In this document: one piece after another, positions 1 to 8,345 of the stretch
Numbering within the stretch: the stretch's first letter is position 1
Layout of the letters: each line of letters starts with the position of its first letter
DNA from: Nitrososphaerota archaeon
GTDB lineage: Archaea > Thermoproteota > Nitrososphaeria > Nitrososphaerales > Nitrosopumilaceae
Reading direction: 5' to 3'
Length of the DNA stretch: 43,672 nucleotides
NCBI GenBank assembly: GCA_028867275.1
Contig: JAGWGU010000009.1
Span: 1-43,672, forward strand
Program-made: the position numbers and the translations under genes
Notes under the pieces: generated by a model
What the model saw: the letters and a program-made list of their open reading frames with translations, nothing else
What the model was told of the DNA's origin: nothing
Databases searched by the model: none

Positions 1-122
1 ATATGTCCAAGCGAAAGATAGAGTTCAGGCACAAATGGCATTCTAAATATGCTAAAAACCACGGTACAATTTTCATGAAAGATTAAATCATTTTTTAAGC
101 ATTTGAAACACACATACCATCA

Positions 123-1568
123 ATGAAGCCAAGTGACATTGGTCCACAGCTGTCAAAAATAGTAAAATGTACAGTATCATGGGATAGCCACATACGTAAT
201 TTTTATTCAGTTGATTCAAGCTCTTATATCTTAAAACCACAAGTTGTTGCATTTCCTCGCAACGAATCAGATGTCATAAAAATTATAAAATTTGCAAGAA
301 AACATCACATCCCAGTAACTCCAAGGGGTGCAGGTACTGGGCTTGTTGGGAGTGCACTTGGAAGAGGAATTGTCTTGAACATGAGGCATCTTGACAAGAT
401 AAAACTTGGTACTAAACATGTCAAAGTGGGGAGTGGCGTCTTCAAAGGAAGACTAGACAAAATATTGAAAAAACAAGGCAGATTCATAGGTCCAGATCCA
501 TCAATAGGCCCGTTCTGTACAATAGGTGGGATGATTGGTACCAATGCAAGCGGAATTCATTCTTTAAAGTATGGTAGTGTGATAGACAACTTGATTCAGG
601 TCAGGATGATAAACTCTTTTGGCAATATTATAGAGTTTCCAGGAAAAAACAAATTCACTGATGTAATCAAAAAAATACATTCAAAAAGAGACATACAGTT
701 TCCCAAGGTATCAAAAAATTCCTGCGGTTATAGAATCGATACTATTTCTTCAGAAAGAGATCTTCACAAATTAATTGCAGGCTCTGAAGGCACACTTGGC
801 ATAATAACTTCTGCAAAACTTAGGACATATGAATTGCCAAAAAATGTATTTCTGTGCATAATACATTACAAGACACTACCAGATGCAGTAAGAGATGTTC
901 CAGAGATAATAAAATCAAGACCATCAGCTGTTGAGATTGTAGACAGCAACATAATAAAACACATCAAGATAAACGTGCCAAAAACAGGCTGTCTTCTTTT
1001 TGTAGAGTATGATAACACAATACAAGCAAACAGAAAGCAGATTCACAAAACCATATCAGGCAAAATCATCAAGACAGAATCGGACATAGAAAAAATCAAA
1101 AAATTGTGGAGTTTTAGAAATTCTGCCTTGGCATACAGCCTAAGAAGCATAGCAAAAAACGAGACGATGCCCACCCTTATAGAAGATGCAGTGGTTCCAG
1201 TAAGAAGATTACCTCTTCTATTGAAGATGCTTGACATGATTGCAAAAAAGTACGGCCTCAAGACGATAGTCTATGGCCATGCGGGAAACGGTAACCTACA
1301 CATCAGGCCAATTCTCAAACAAAAGGATTTGCGCCTCATCAAGAACATTGCACATGAGTTCTTTTCAGGAGTAATAGGAATAGGTGGAAGCATAACAGGC
1401 GAGCATGGAGATGGTCTTGCCAGGTCAGAGTTTGTAAAGATGCAGTATGACAGAAAAACATATTCCATTTTCAAAAATATCAAAAAACAGTTTGACCCAG
1501 AAAATATTCTAAACCCCGGAAAGATAATATCTAATCGCAGCACAGTAACAAGAAACTTGAAGATCTGA
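123..1568 (+). CDS. FAD-linked oxidase, GlcD/D-lactate dehydrogenase family
   Basis: A 481-residue flavoprotein of the vanillyl-alcohol-oxidase fold, related to glycolate oxidase GlcD and D-lactate dehydrogenase, which oxidise 2-hydroxy acids to 2-keto acids. The FAD-binding PCMH half shows PRGAGTGLVG at residues 67-76 and a glycine-rich GPDPS...GGMIGTNASG segment at 123-144. The C-terminal cap domain shows GHAGNGNLHIRP at 385-396, GEHGDG at 426-431 and the closing NILNPGKI at 461-468, all family hallmarks. Length is normal for GlcD. There is no transmembrane segment or Fe-S domain, so the electron acceptor is unknown. It is transcribed alone and converges on the minus-strand gene at 1587. 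The substrate cannot be read from sequence; glycolate and D-lactate are both possible. Confidence 0.88.
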   Translation: MKPSDIGPQLSKIVKCTVSWDSHIRNFYSVDSSSYILKPQVVAFPRNESDVIKIIKFARKHHIPVTPRGAGTGLVGSALGRGIVLNMRHLDKIKLGTKHVKVGSGVFKGRLDKILKKQGRFIGPDPSIGPFCTIGGMIGTNASGIHSLKYGSVIDNLIQVRMINSFGNIIEFPGKNKFTDVIKKIHSKRDIQFPKVSKNSCGYRIDTISSERDLHKLIAGSEGTLGIITSAKLRTYELPKNVFLCIIHYKTLPDAVRDVPEIIKSRPSAVEIVDSNIIKHIKINVPKTGCLLFVEYDNTIQANRKQIHKTISGKIIKTESDIEKIKKLWSFRNSALAYSLRSIAKNETMPTLIEDAVVPVRRLPLLLKMLDMIAKKYGLKTIVYGHAGNGNLHIRPILKQKDLRLIKNIAHEFFSGVIGIGGSITGEHGDGLARSEFVKMQYDRKTYSIFKNIKKQFDPENILNPGKIISNRSTVTRNLKI

Positions 1569-1586
1569 TTGTATCTTTAAAACATA

Positions 1587-1913
1587 TCACTTGATTCCAG
1601 TACCAAGTGGAACGTCTTCTGTGACAGTAAGCCAGAATGGCTTGTCATCAGAGTCAGCTGCTAAAAGCATTGCACCAGATTCAATTCCTGCAATTTTTAT
1701 AGGTTCCAGATTTACAAGGGCTATGACAGTTCTGCCCACCAGTTCTTCAGGCTTGTAATATTGTGCACCTCCAATGATGACATCACGCTTTTCATCCCCG
1801 AGGTCAATTGTGCCTTTGATAATTTTTGATTTTCCCGGAATTTCCTCAGCTGAGATCACTTTTGCCACCCTCATGTCCAGCTTGGCAAAATCATCGTATG
1901 TTATTAGAGTCAC
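1587..1913 (-). CDS. stand-alone tRNA-binding domain (MetG C-terminal/CsaA-like)
   Basis: A 108-residue OB-fold protein matching the tRNA-binding domain found at the C-terminus of methionyl-tRNA synthetase and in EMAPII/Arc1p/CsaA. The visible pattern is FAKLDMRVAKVISAEEIPG near the N-terminus, then GGAQYYKPEELVGRTV and IAGIESGAMLLAA, typical of this fold. In archaea this domain is often encoded apart from MetRS, where it helps tRNA binding in trans; that role is inferred here. No synthetase gene lies next to it. It is divergent from the SRPBCC gene at 2024 and convergent with the FAD oxidase. Confidence 0.85.
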   Translation of the reverse strand: MTLITYDDFAKLDMRVAKVISAEEIPGKSKIIKGTIDLGDEKRDVIIGGAQYYKPEELVGRTVIALVNLEPIKIAGIESGAMLLAADSDDKPFWLTVTEDVPLGTGIK

Positions 1914-1993
1914 AACAATTGTCAGATCATGAGATTAAAATTGATTTCGAAACCACATGGATTTGTTTTAAAATCTACTCTTTTATGTTACAA

Positions 1994-2002
1994 CATAAAT
2001 AT
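1994..2002 (+). promoter_or_regulatory. TATA box for SRPBCC gene
   Basis: CATAAATAT lies about 26 bases upstream of the ATG at 2024. This is archaeal TATA-to-start spacing for a leaderless transcript and supports the short reading of that gene rather than the longer open frame from 1826. Confidence 0.5.
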
Positions 2003-2023
2003 GAAGAAATAAAGATCTTTTTC

Positions 2024-2440
2024 ATGGTTCAGATTCAGGCATCTATTGAGATTGACGCGCCAGCTGATAAAGTATGGAACATAGTGTCTGATCTTGATTC
2101 AGAGCCCAAGTTCTGGAAGGGAACAAAAGAGGTAAGAAACATCTCAAAGGATGGAAATACCATAACAAGAGAGGTTACCATAGCTTTCAAGGATTCAAAA
2201 TGCATGCAGACAGTGACGCTATATCCAAAAGAAAAGATTCAGATCCAGTTTACAAAAGGAGTAATTGAAGGAACAAAGACTCTCACACTTGTCCAGATGG
2301 AGAATAAAACAAGACTAGATGTTCTGTGGGACATGAAACTGGCAGGTATGATGGGAATGTTTACGGGAATGATAAAAAAGCACATACAGAGTGGCTCAGA
2401 GCAAGCCCTTGAGAGCATAAAGCAAGAAGCCCAGAGATAG
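2024..2440 (+). CDS. SRPBCC / START-like lipid-binding family protein
   Basis: A 138-residue protein of the SRPBCC (Bet v1-like, polyketide cyclase/CoxG-like) superfamily, which forms a helix-grip fold around a hydrophobic ligand. The N-terminal strand IQASIEIDAPADKVWNIVSDLD and the following FWKGTKEVRNI...REVTIAF pattern are typical. The open frame extends back to 1826, but that extension overlaps the divergent tRNA-binding gene and reads as non-coding. The TATA box at 1994-2002 places a leaderless start at the ATG at 2024. The stop is five bases before the glycosyltransferase start, so the two are probably co-transcribed. Ligand and function are unknown. Confidence 0.8.
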   Translation: MVQIQASIEIDAPADKVWNIVSDLDSEPKFWKGTKEVRNISKDGNTITREVTIAFKDSKCMQTVTLYPKEKIQIQFTKGVIEGTKTLTLVQMENKTRLDVLWDMKLAGMMGMFTGMIKKHIQSGSEQALESIKQEAQR

Positions 2441-2444
2441 CCAA

Positions 2445-3653
2445 ATGTATTTTCTAGTTGATATCATAAACTATCTTCTTGCAGCTATTCTGCTGAGCGT
2501 TTCTGTTGCATGGATATTTTTGATAAAATCAATGTGGATCACATTTAGAGACTCGCCATTTCTTGACAAGTATAATTCCAGACCACACCACATACCAAAG
2601 GTTTCTGTTATTTTACCTGCAAGAAACGAAGAGATGTTCATTGAAAAATGCATCAATTCCCTTTTGGAGCAAGACTATGAAAATTATGAAATAATAGCTA
2701 TTGATGACATGTCAGATGACAACACGGGAGAGATAATTAAAAAAATTGCCAAGAAAAATTCCAAAGTTATACATGTACAAGCAAAACCCAAACCAGAGAA
2801 ATGGATTGGAAAGAACTGGGCATGTATAGAGGGCTTCAAAGTATCATCAGGAGAATTATTGTTATTTACTGATGCAGATACCATTCACACAAAAAGGACA
2901 ATCTCTCTTTCGGTAGACCATCTTTTAAGTGAAGGACTAGATTCACTCACAGCAGTTCCAAAAATGCTCTGTCTTGACTGGTGGACAAAGATCACACTCC
3001 CAGTTTTATCGACATTTTTGCATACAAGATTTTCGGCACTGAGAGTAAACGACCCTTCCAAAAAGACAGGATATTTTTTTGGAAGTTTTTTCATCATAAA
3101 AAGAAAAACGTACGAGGTAGTAGGGACACATGAAAGCGTGAAAAGTGAGATCGTAGAGGATGGGGCACTTGGCAAAAAAGTAAAGGAGCAAGGATTCAAG
3201 CTAAAGATGGTACGTGGCGAGCACTTGATTGAGGCGGTATGGGCAAGAGATTTGACCACATTGTGGCATGCCCTCAAGAGACTTATGATTCCCCTTTACA
3301 TCCAGTCAAGCAAGATGGCCATCGGGATATTTTTTGCAGTGCTCTTCTTGTTATTTGTGCCATTTCCAGTTCTTGTCTACTCAGCACTTTATGCCAATGC
3401 TTCCACGTCCTTTGGAGTCTTGTTTGGAGCTTCGTTACTTGCATCAGGACTAGTTTATCTTGGAAGTACAATAGATGCAAAGAAAGGACTGGGTCTAGGA
3501 TTGCGACACACATTGTTTACTCCACTGGGTAGCGCGGTGATTGTATCAGGATTTGCAAGTGGAATTTTACATGCAAAGAAAAGTAACGCAGTGACTTGGA
3601 GAGGAAGAACATATTCCATATCAGAAACTGCACAGAATCCCATTAGCTTGTGA
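2445..3653 (+). CDS. membrane glycosyltransferase, GT2 family (HpnB/CrtQ-like)
   Basis: A 402-residue GT-A glycosyltransferase. An N-terminal membrane segment (about residues 8-27) precedes the catalytic domain: VSVILPARNEE at 53-63, the nucleotide-binding IDDMS at 86-90, KWIGKNWAC at 119-127 and the metal-binding DAD at 143-145. The W-I-G-K-x-W-A signature resembles hopanoid/carotenoid-associated glycosyltransferases (HpnB/CrtQ type). Three hydrophobic segments follow in the last 120 residues, so the active site probably works at the inner membrane face on a lipid-like acceptor. It starts just after the SRPBCC gene, a pairing that would suit lipid modification (inference). The acceptor is unknown. 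Confidence 0.85.
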   Translation: MYFLVDIINYLLAAILLSVSVAWIFLIKSMWITFRDSPFLDKYNSRPHHIPKVSVILPARNEEMFIEKCINSLLEQDYENYEIIAIDDMSDDNTGEIIKKIAKKNSKVIHVQAKPKPEKWIGKNWACIEGFKVSSGELLLFTDADTIHTKRTISLSVDHLLSEGLDSLTAVPKMLCLDWWTKITLPVLSTFLHTRFSALRVNDPSKKTGYFFGSFFIIKRKTYEVVGTHESVKSEIVEDGALGKKVKEQGFKLKMVRGEHLIEAVWARDLTTLWHALKRLMIPLYIQSSKMAIGIFFAVLFLLFVPFPVLVYSALYANASTSFGVLFGASLLASGLVYLGSTIDAKKGLGLGLRHTLFTPLGSAVIVSGFASGILHAKKSNAVTWRGRTYSISETAQNPISL

Positions 3654-3690
3654 GTAAGAATTATACAGTAACCAAGGATGATTCAGATTA

Positions 3691-4818
3691 TTGGACAAGA
3701 CTACGGCAGTTTTAGGTGGAGCATATGGAATCGTTGTATTGATTCTGGTATTTGCATTTGTATTTGAGCAGCAAAAAACAGATGTCACACATCAGACTTC
3801 AACTTTGGGAAATATTGTCCAGTCAAGTCCAGGATCTCAACTGAGTTTAGCGGATCTTTTTTCCAAATCTCAAGACGGTGTTGTACAAATAATAGTCCGC
3901 AAAACAGGTGACAATGCTTCGGACAGAGCAATTGGCTCAGGTATTGTATATGATCTTGGAGGACACATCATTACAAGCAATCATGTTGTAGAAGATTATC
4001 AAAAGATCAGAGTTGTATTTCACGATGGTCAATCTTACTCAGCCAAGGTAAGTGGTACTGATAGGTTTGCAGACTTGGCAGTAATCAAGGTAGATGCAGA
4101 CCCACAGGCACTGCATCCACTACCTCTAGGGGATTCGTCAAAACTTCGCATAGGTGATCAAGTGACAGCAATTGGCAGCCCATTTGGTTTGAGTGGATCA
4201 ATGACATCAGGAATAGTTAGCCAGTTGGGCAGAATTCTAAACCCTCCAAATCTCCAGTCATTTTCCATTCCAAACGTGATCCAGACTGATGCTGCAATAA
4301 ATCCTGGAAATTCAGGTGGGCCACTTTTGAATAATCACGGCGAAGTAATTGGAATCAACACTGCAATTCAAACCGAGACCGGAGAGTTTTCAGGAGTAGG
4401 TTTTGCCATACCGTCAAATACAATGAAGAAGATAGTGCCAGTTTTAATACAGACAGGACATTACAAGCACCCATGGCTTGGAGTGTCAGGCATATCAGTC
4501 GACCCAGACCTGGCAGACAGCTTGAGTCTTCCTGCACATTCAGGCTTTTTAATTGAAAATATAGTATCAGACAGTCCAGCTTCCAAGGCAGGTTTGCATG
4601 CATCAAACCAGACCAAGATAGTAGATGGCATCAAATACAAATTCGGTGGTGATATCATAATAGGAGTAGACAATACCCAAGTTACAAAACTAGAAGACCT
4701 TTTGAATTATTTACAAGACTACAAATCTGCTGGAGATAACATGATTATGCATATAGTTCGAGACAACAAAACCATGGATGTAACACTCACACTGCAAGAA
4801 AGACCATACAGCCAGTAA
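3691..4818 (+). CDS. membrane-anchored HtrA/DegP-type serine protease with PDZ domain
   Basis: A 375-residue trypsin-like protease with an N-terminal membrane anchor (about residues 10-26). The catalytic triad is visible as His98 in ITSNHVVED, Asp128 in FADLAVIKVD and Ser208 in NPGNSGGPLL. A C-terminal PDZ domain occupies roughly residues 250-370, including the SPASKAGL and FGGDIIIGVD segments. The catalytic domain should lie outside the cytoplasmic membrane and handle misfolded extracytoplasmic proteins. The start is TTG; the nearby ATG at 3678 is out of frame. Length and domain order are standard for single-PDZ HtrA proteins. Confidence 0.9.
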   Translation: MDKTTAVLGGAYGIVVLILVFAFVFEQQKTDVTHQTSTLGNIVQSSPGSQLSLADLFSKSQDGVVQIIVRKTGDNASDRAIGSGIVYDLGGHIITSNHVVEDYQKIRVVFHDGQSYSAKVSGTDRFADLAVIKVDADPQALHPLPLGDSSKLRIGDQVTAIGSPFGLSGSMTSGIVSQLGRILNPPNLQSFSIPNVIQTDAAINPGNSGGPLLNNHGEVIGINTAIQTETGEFSGVGFAIPSNTMKKIVPVLIQTGHYKHPWLGVSGISVDPDLADSLSLPAHSGFLIENIVSDSPASKAGLHASNQTKIVDGIKYKFGGDIIIGVDNTQVTKLEDLLNYLQDYKSAGDNMIMHIVRDNKTMDVTLTLQERPYSQ

Positions 4819-4881
4819 AGATCAGAAAATAAATTGTAGAAACATCATTTTGAAAATGGATTGGAGGTTTTCCTATCTGTA

Positions 4882-4890
4882 TTTATTAAA
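4882..4890 (+). promoter_or_regulatory. TATA box for GSDH-like gene
   Basis: TTTATTAAA is centred 26 bases upstream of the TTG at 4912, supporting a leaderless TTG start. Confidence 0.5.
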
Positions 4891-4911
4891 TAGCGTTTTA
4901 TTAGAAAAATA

Positions 4912-6156
4912 TTGAAGTTTTGGCTAATTTTTGTTTTCATATTATTTGGTGTTGTCATGATACCATCATATGCAGAGCCTGTCATGAATGATACAGGTTT
5001 TGTAATTCAAAATTATATTACAGGCATTTGTTGCAGCCCAACTACAATGGCCTTTGAGGGAAATGATATTCTTATTTTATCAAAAGTTTCTGGACAGGTG
5101 CACTTGTTTAGAAACTGGGTTTTGCAAGACAAGCCAGTACTGCAGGAAAATGTTACAAGCAGTGGAGAACAGGGAATGCTCGGAATTACAACGGTTGGAA
5201 CCAAGGTTTATCTCTATTTCACAGAGTCATCAAAGATGGGTGGACCTCCACTTGGAAAACGTGTTTATAGTTATGACTGGAATGGAGAACATCTTGTCAA
5301 CAAGACCCTGGTAAAGGATCTGCCGCAGACCAGATTGTATCATAATGGCGGTGCCATGGTCACAGACAAGAACGGTTCAGTATACTTGGTAGTAGGAGAT
5401 GCAGGCAGATTTGGAAAATTACAAAACAAGCCAACAGGAGAACCTGATGATACATCAGTCATCTTTAGGATTGCCCCACCAGGCCCATACTATGCAATAG
5501 GAATAAGAAACAGCTTTGGATTGGCAGTTGATCCTGTTACGGGAAAATTATGGGATACAGAAAACGGTCCAGATTTTGGAGACGAAGTCAACATCGTTCC
5601 CCCAGGTTTTAACAGTGGATGGGCAGCCATAATGGGTCCTGCAAACAAAACCCAACTTGCAGATCTTCCAGGATATCCAGGATACACATATCATGATCCT
5701 CAATTTACTTGGCAAAAACCTGTTGCACCAACTGGAATTGCTTTTTCATCCCCACAAGGGTTTGGAAAACACAAAGATAGTGTCTTTGTAGGAGATTGCA
5801 ACAATGGCAATGTCTATCGCTTTCAATTAAATCAAAACAGGGATGGCTTTGTCTTTAACAGTCCACAGTTAGCTGACAAGCAAGCAAACATTGGAGATTC
5901 GATGAGTGAGATAGTATTTGCAACAGGATTTGGTTGCATCAGCGATGTAGTGACAGGGCCTGACGGGTTGTTGTATGTAACATCTCTAACTGATGGGACA
6001 ATCTACAGGATAGTTCCACAGTATAGTCCAGAAGGCATAGAGACTACCATCATCAGTCCACCAATAATATACATAGTACTGGCAGCAATTTTTGTAGCTA
6101 TCATAACAACATATGTCATACGTAGAAAAAAATCCAGTAAAAAAATAAATCCTTGA
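4912..6156 (+). CDS. membrane-anchored glucose/sorbosone dehydrogenase-like beta-propeller
   Basis: A 414-residue extracytoplasmic protein of the PQQ-dependent sugar dehydrogenase (GSDH) family. A signal peptide covers about residues 1-21 (ending SYA) and one C-terminal membrane helix (about 382-402) is followed by a basic RRKKSSKK tail, so the propeller is displayed outside. Family features are visible: HNGGAMVTDKNGSVYLVVGD, the IGIRNSFGLAVDPVTGKLW block and ENGPDFGDEVN. Bacterial relatives oxidise aldoses with PQQ; whether this lineage makes PQQ is not shown here. A TATA box at 4882 supports the TTG start. Substrate and cofactor are uncertain. Confidence 0.82.
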   Translation: MKFWLIFVFILFGVVMIPSYAEPVMNDTGFVIQNYITGICCSPTTMAFEGNDILILSKVSGQVHLFRNWVLQDKPVLQENVTSSGEQGMLGITTVGTKVYLYFTESSKMGGPPLGKRVYSYDWNGEHLVNKTLVKDLPQTRLYHNGGAMVTDKNGSVYLVVGDAGRFGKLQNKPTGEPDDTSVIFRIAPPGPYYAIGIRNSFGLAVDPVTGKLWDTENGPDFGDEVNIVPPGFNSGWAAIMGPANKTQLADLPGYPGYTYHDPQFTWQKPVAPTGIAFSSPQGFGKHKDSVFVGDCNNGNVYRFQLNQNRDGFVFNSPQLADKQANIGDSMSEIVFATGFGCISDVVTGPDGLLYVTSLTDGTIYRIVPQYSPEGIETTIISPPIIYIVLAAIFVAIITTYVIRRKKSSKKINP

Positions 6157-6263
6157 AAAATTTACAAAAATATTCAAGAAAATTCTAGTTGACAATTACT
6201 TGAGCTGTTAGAGAAAAAAATTAGGTTTTAGCAAATAACAATTAAAAAATAAAGTGCCAGAAG

Positions 6264-6986
6264 TTGAACAAATACATCATTTTCACAATTTGCACTTTAC
6301 TGATAGGTTTTACAATCACAATGTCAAACATCCAGGTCTCCGAATCAGCATTATCAAGTAAGATGCTAGTATCAGTCAAGGCAGAAAAGGACCCAATAAC
6401 AGAAGGCGGATTTCCAGTAATAATAGGCACAGTAAAGGATCAAGCCTACAAGGCAATTTCAAATGCAAATGTTCTGATAAGGTTTGGAACCATCATAGTT
6501 ACCACAACTACAGACGACAAGGGGAATTTCAGATACCAATCAGCTACACCTTCAACTCATGGAATATACGAAGTTGACGTGACCGCAACAAAGGATGGCT
6601 ATGCAAAGAGTCTTACAAATTCAACATTTACAGTAAGCCCAAGGCAAGTCGTATCTACGGTAACAAAAACCATAACAGGCTTGCCAATACAGGCTGGTAA
6701 CTATACAGTATTTCTTGGAAAAGTTACACAATGGAATCTAGAGACAACTTGCTTTGTAGACTTTGGTGACAAGTACATGCGATTCTTGAAGACATGTGAC
6801 TTGTACAATATTGCATCAGAGGATTTCAAGACAGACCAGCAGGTAATACCAATGGTTTCAGTGATACAAAATAATGACACATACCTACTCTTCCCAGAAA
6901 ATGTCTACATGAAAGCATTCAGTATGGACAACAGTACATTAAAGACATTTGTTGCCAGTACATTTGCAAACTATACTGCCCCATAG
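6264..6986 (+). CDS. secreted protein with Ig-like/carboxypeptidase-regulatory-like domain
   Basis: A 240-residue protein with an N-terminal signal sequence (about residues 1-28). Residues about 37-125 look like a beta-sandwich of the carboxypeptidase-regulatory/bacterial Ig-like kind: VSVKAEKDPITEGG, GTVKDQAYKAISNANVLIRF, then TDDKGNFRYQ and GIYEVDVTATKDGYA. The second half has no family I recognise and holds two cysteines (CFVDFG and KTCDLYN) that could pair. No membrane anchor is visible after the signal sequence. The start codon is TTG. It is probably a cell-surface or released protein; function is unknown. Confidence 0.65.
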   Translation: MNKYIIFTICTLLIGFTITMSNIQVSESALSSKMLVSVKAEKDPITEGGFPVIIGTVKDQAYKAISNANVLIRFGTIIVTTTTDDKGNFRYQSATPSTHGIYEVDVTATKDGYAKSLTNSTFTVSPRQVVSTVTKTITGLPIQAGNYTVFLGKVTQWNLETTCFVDFGDKYMRFLKTCDLYNIASEDFKTDQQVIPMVSVIQNNDTYLLFPENVYMKAFSMDNSTLKTFVASTFANYTAP

Positions 6987-6998
6987 CATAATCAGAAA

Positions 6999-7008
6999 TT
7001 TATAAAAT
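6999..7008 (+). promoter_or_regulatory. strong TATA box upstream of a very short ORF
   Basis: TTTATAAAAT is close to the archaeal TATA consensus and predicts transcription from about 7030. The nearest obvious gene in that direction begins only at 7244 and has its own TATA box. Confidence 0.45.
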
Positions 7009-7035
7009 ATGCTTCTCGTATAGTACAACAATATC

Positions 7036-7092
7036 ATGAAACTAGATATGAATGGTTCCGGTACAAAATGTAAGGATATGATTCAGTATTGA
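7036..7092 (+). CDS. possible 18-residue leaderless micro-ORF
   Basis: The ATG lies about 33 bases after the centre of the TATA box at 6999-7008, where a near-leaderless start is expected. The 18 codons end in TGA at 7090-7092 and encode a short polar peptide with one cysteine. The transcript could equally be a small non-coding RNA. Nothing but promoter position supports translation. Confidence 0.25.
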   Translation: MKLDMNGSGTKCKDMIQY

Positions 7093-7215
7093 TACCACAT
7101 CAATCATTTCACACATCACAAATGCAAACTAGTATTTTAAATTTGGTGTAAATCACATGTCAGTTGGCATCATAAATCTGAGTTAACAATGTTAAGGAAC
7201 AAAGTGTCACAATTT

Positions 7216-7223
7216 TTTATTAA
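7216..7223 (+). promoter_or_regulatory. TATA box for wHTH gene at 7244
   Basis: TTTATTAA is centred about 24 bases upstream of the ATG at 7244, fitting a leaderless transcript. Confidence 0.5.
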
Positions 7224-7243
7224 CTAGATTTTCACTTGAGAGT

Positions 7244-7531
7244 ATGTCAAAGCAGCCATACCGATCAGAACTCGGAATGATTTCAGACATATTACAGGTT
7301 ACAATGGACTATGGTAGACAAGGAACAATAATTACAACCATAGCAAGAAGAGCAAATCTGTCACACTATACAGCAACAGACAAGTGCCAGAAACTGATAG
7401 ACTTTGGGTTAATGGAATCAAGGGCAGACAAGAGAAGCAATTTTTTTGCCATCACGGAAAAAGGAATACATTTTTACGAAGAGCTTCAAAGGTTTACAGA
7501 AACTATGCAGGCAATAAGGGTCAGATATTAA
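7244..7531 (+). CDS. archaeal winged helix-turn-helix regulator
   Basis: A 95-residue single-domain wHTH protein. Residues about 8-22 form the first helix (SELGMISDILQVTMDY), then TIITTIARRANLSHYTATDKCQKLIDFGLM reads as helix-turn-helix with the recognition helix around SHYTATDKCQKLI, and the wing is ESRADKRSNFFAITEKG. This is the common thaumarchaeal small-regulator design. There is no effector domain. Its 3' end abuts the decayed multicopper oxidase gene on the opposite strand. It may have regulated that oxidase or something now lost; that is a guess. Confidence 0.8.
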   Translation: MSKQPYRSELGMISDILQVTMDYGRQGTIITTIARRANLSHYTATDKCQKLIDFGLMESRADKRSNFFAITEKGIHFYEELQRFTETMQAIRVRY

Positions 7532-7539
7532 AAATTGAG

Positions 7540-8118
7540 TTGTGTAAGGTTGAACAGTAAACAGAGACAACATGCCAGCTGAGATAATGATAATGATCAT
7601 GACATGGCAGCGATATAATCAAGTACCAAACATCATCTGGATACATGTCAAGTATCTTCACACTCATTGGCAGAAGCTCCACCATGTCAGTGCACATTCA
7701 GTCCATGAGAAGTGTCTGCCCATGCCAATGCGGGGTGTGTAGGTCGGTCTCCGTTCCCATACCCACAACATACACTGGACATATGATTTGCTTTCATTGT
7801 AAGCCCAGGCAGATCACCATACATGCATCCATTTATTGTATGTCTCATGTGGCTTTCTTGAAAATCAGCATCATCAACAGTTACACAAGATAGGTTGGTA
7901 TTATGTACCTCAAGGCTATAGACTGAGCAATTACTCAAGTCAGTTCTGGGAGCCAGATTCAGGGTACAAAATTTTGTTGCATGTGTTGCAATTTTTGTTG
8001 TTAAGAATTATTTTTAACATTATTTTGTTCATCAGCAAAAACATTTGTCACTTGACCCAGTGGCATCAAAACTAGTGCTGCTGTTACAAACAATAAAATA
8101 ATTTGTATTTGTTTGCAT
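7540..8118 (-). pseudogene. decayed multicopper oxidase (nitrite-reductase/laccase-like)
   Basis: Minus-strand reading across three frames recovers the ends of a multicopper oxidase. A TATA box (8142-8149) and ATG (8116-8118) are followed by one extra base at 8115, then a signal peptide in the shifted frame (KQIQIILLFVTAALVLM...VFADEQ). The central domains are missing. The C-terminal cupredoxin domain then appears: INGCMYGDLPGLTMK (about 7795-7840), a frame change, GMGTETDLHTPHWHGQT (about 7710-7755), VELLPMSVKILDMYPDD, another frame change, and finally SAGMLSLFTVQP (about 7546-7582). An in-frame TGA replaces the expected TGG at 7619-7621, and the copper-ligand His of the HCH motif reads as Arg (CGC, 7610-7612). 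It is therefore inactive. The exact subfamily cannot be fixed. Confidence 0.8.
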
Positions 8119-8141
8119 GATTAGGGCAAGCTAATCAACAG

Positions 8142-8149
8142 TATTTAAT
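8142..8149 (-). promoter_or_regulatory. surviving TATA box of the multicopper oxidase pseudogene
   Basis: On the minus strand, AATTAAATAC is centred about 28 bases before the relic ATG at 8118. The promoter may therefore still drive a transcript antisense to nothing known. Confidence 0.35.
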
Positions 8150-8307
8150 TTGTCAGAGAGAAATTATTTTTTAAAACAAATTCTAGTTCTAGTAACATAG
8201 AATATAATGATAAAATAAAATCAACAAAATTTTGTCGCACATCCAAAACTAGTTTTTAAATTTTAGAAAACCAAAATATGGTTTTACTTGGATAAACCCT
8301 CCAACAA

Positions 8308-8315
8308 CTTAAATA
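8308..8315 (+). promoter_or_regulatory. TATA box for cbtA-like gene
   Basis: CTTAAATA lies about 34 bases before the ATG at 8346, leaving room for a short leader that carries the ribosome binding site at 8332. Confidence 0.45.
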
Positions 8316-8331
8316 CAAATCTTTCAGACAT

Positions 8332-8339
8332 GGGGTGAG
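8332..8339 (+). promoter_or_regulatory. Shine-Dalgarno site for cbtA-like gene
   Basis: GGGGTGAG matches the archaeal anti-Shine-Dalgarno (GGAGGTGA type) six bases before the ATG at 8346. This is unusual here, where most first genes look leaderless, and it decides the start. Confidence 0.55.
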
Positions 8340-8345
8340 AAAAAC

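Noticed and set aside
3-86. 27-codon basic frame at the left edge
   Set aside because: It may be the tail of a gene that starts outside the window or chance; a second frame (ending at 47) is equally open and neither has a recognisable motif.
1826-2023. N-terminal extension of the SRPBCC gene
   Set aside because: It overlaps the divergent tRNA-binding gene, has no domain similarity and lies upstream of the TATA box at 1994.
7645-7938. Plus-strand 82-codon and minus-strand 83-codon frames
   Set aside because: The plus frame is a shadow; the minus frame is one piece of the decayed multicopper oxidase rather than a gene of its own.
7993-8118. Short secreted peptide from the signal-peptide frame
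   Set aside because: The signal-like frame has no start codon in phase and soon hits a stop; it is better explained as part of the pseudogene.
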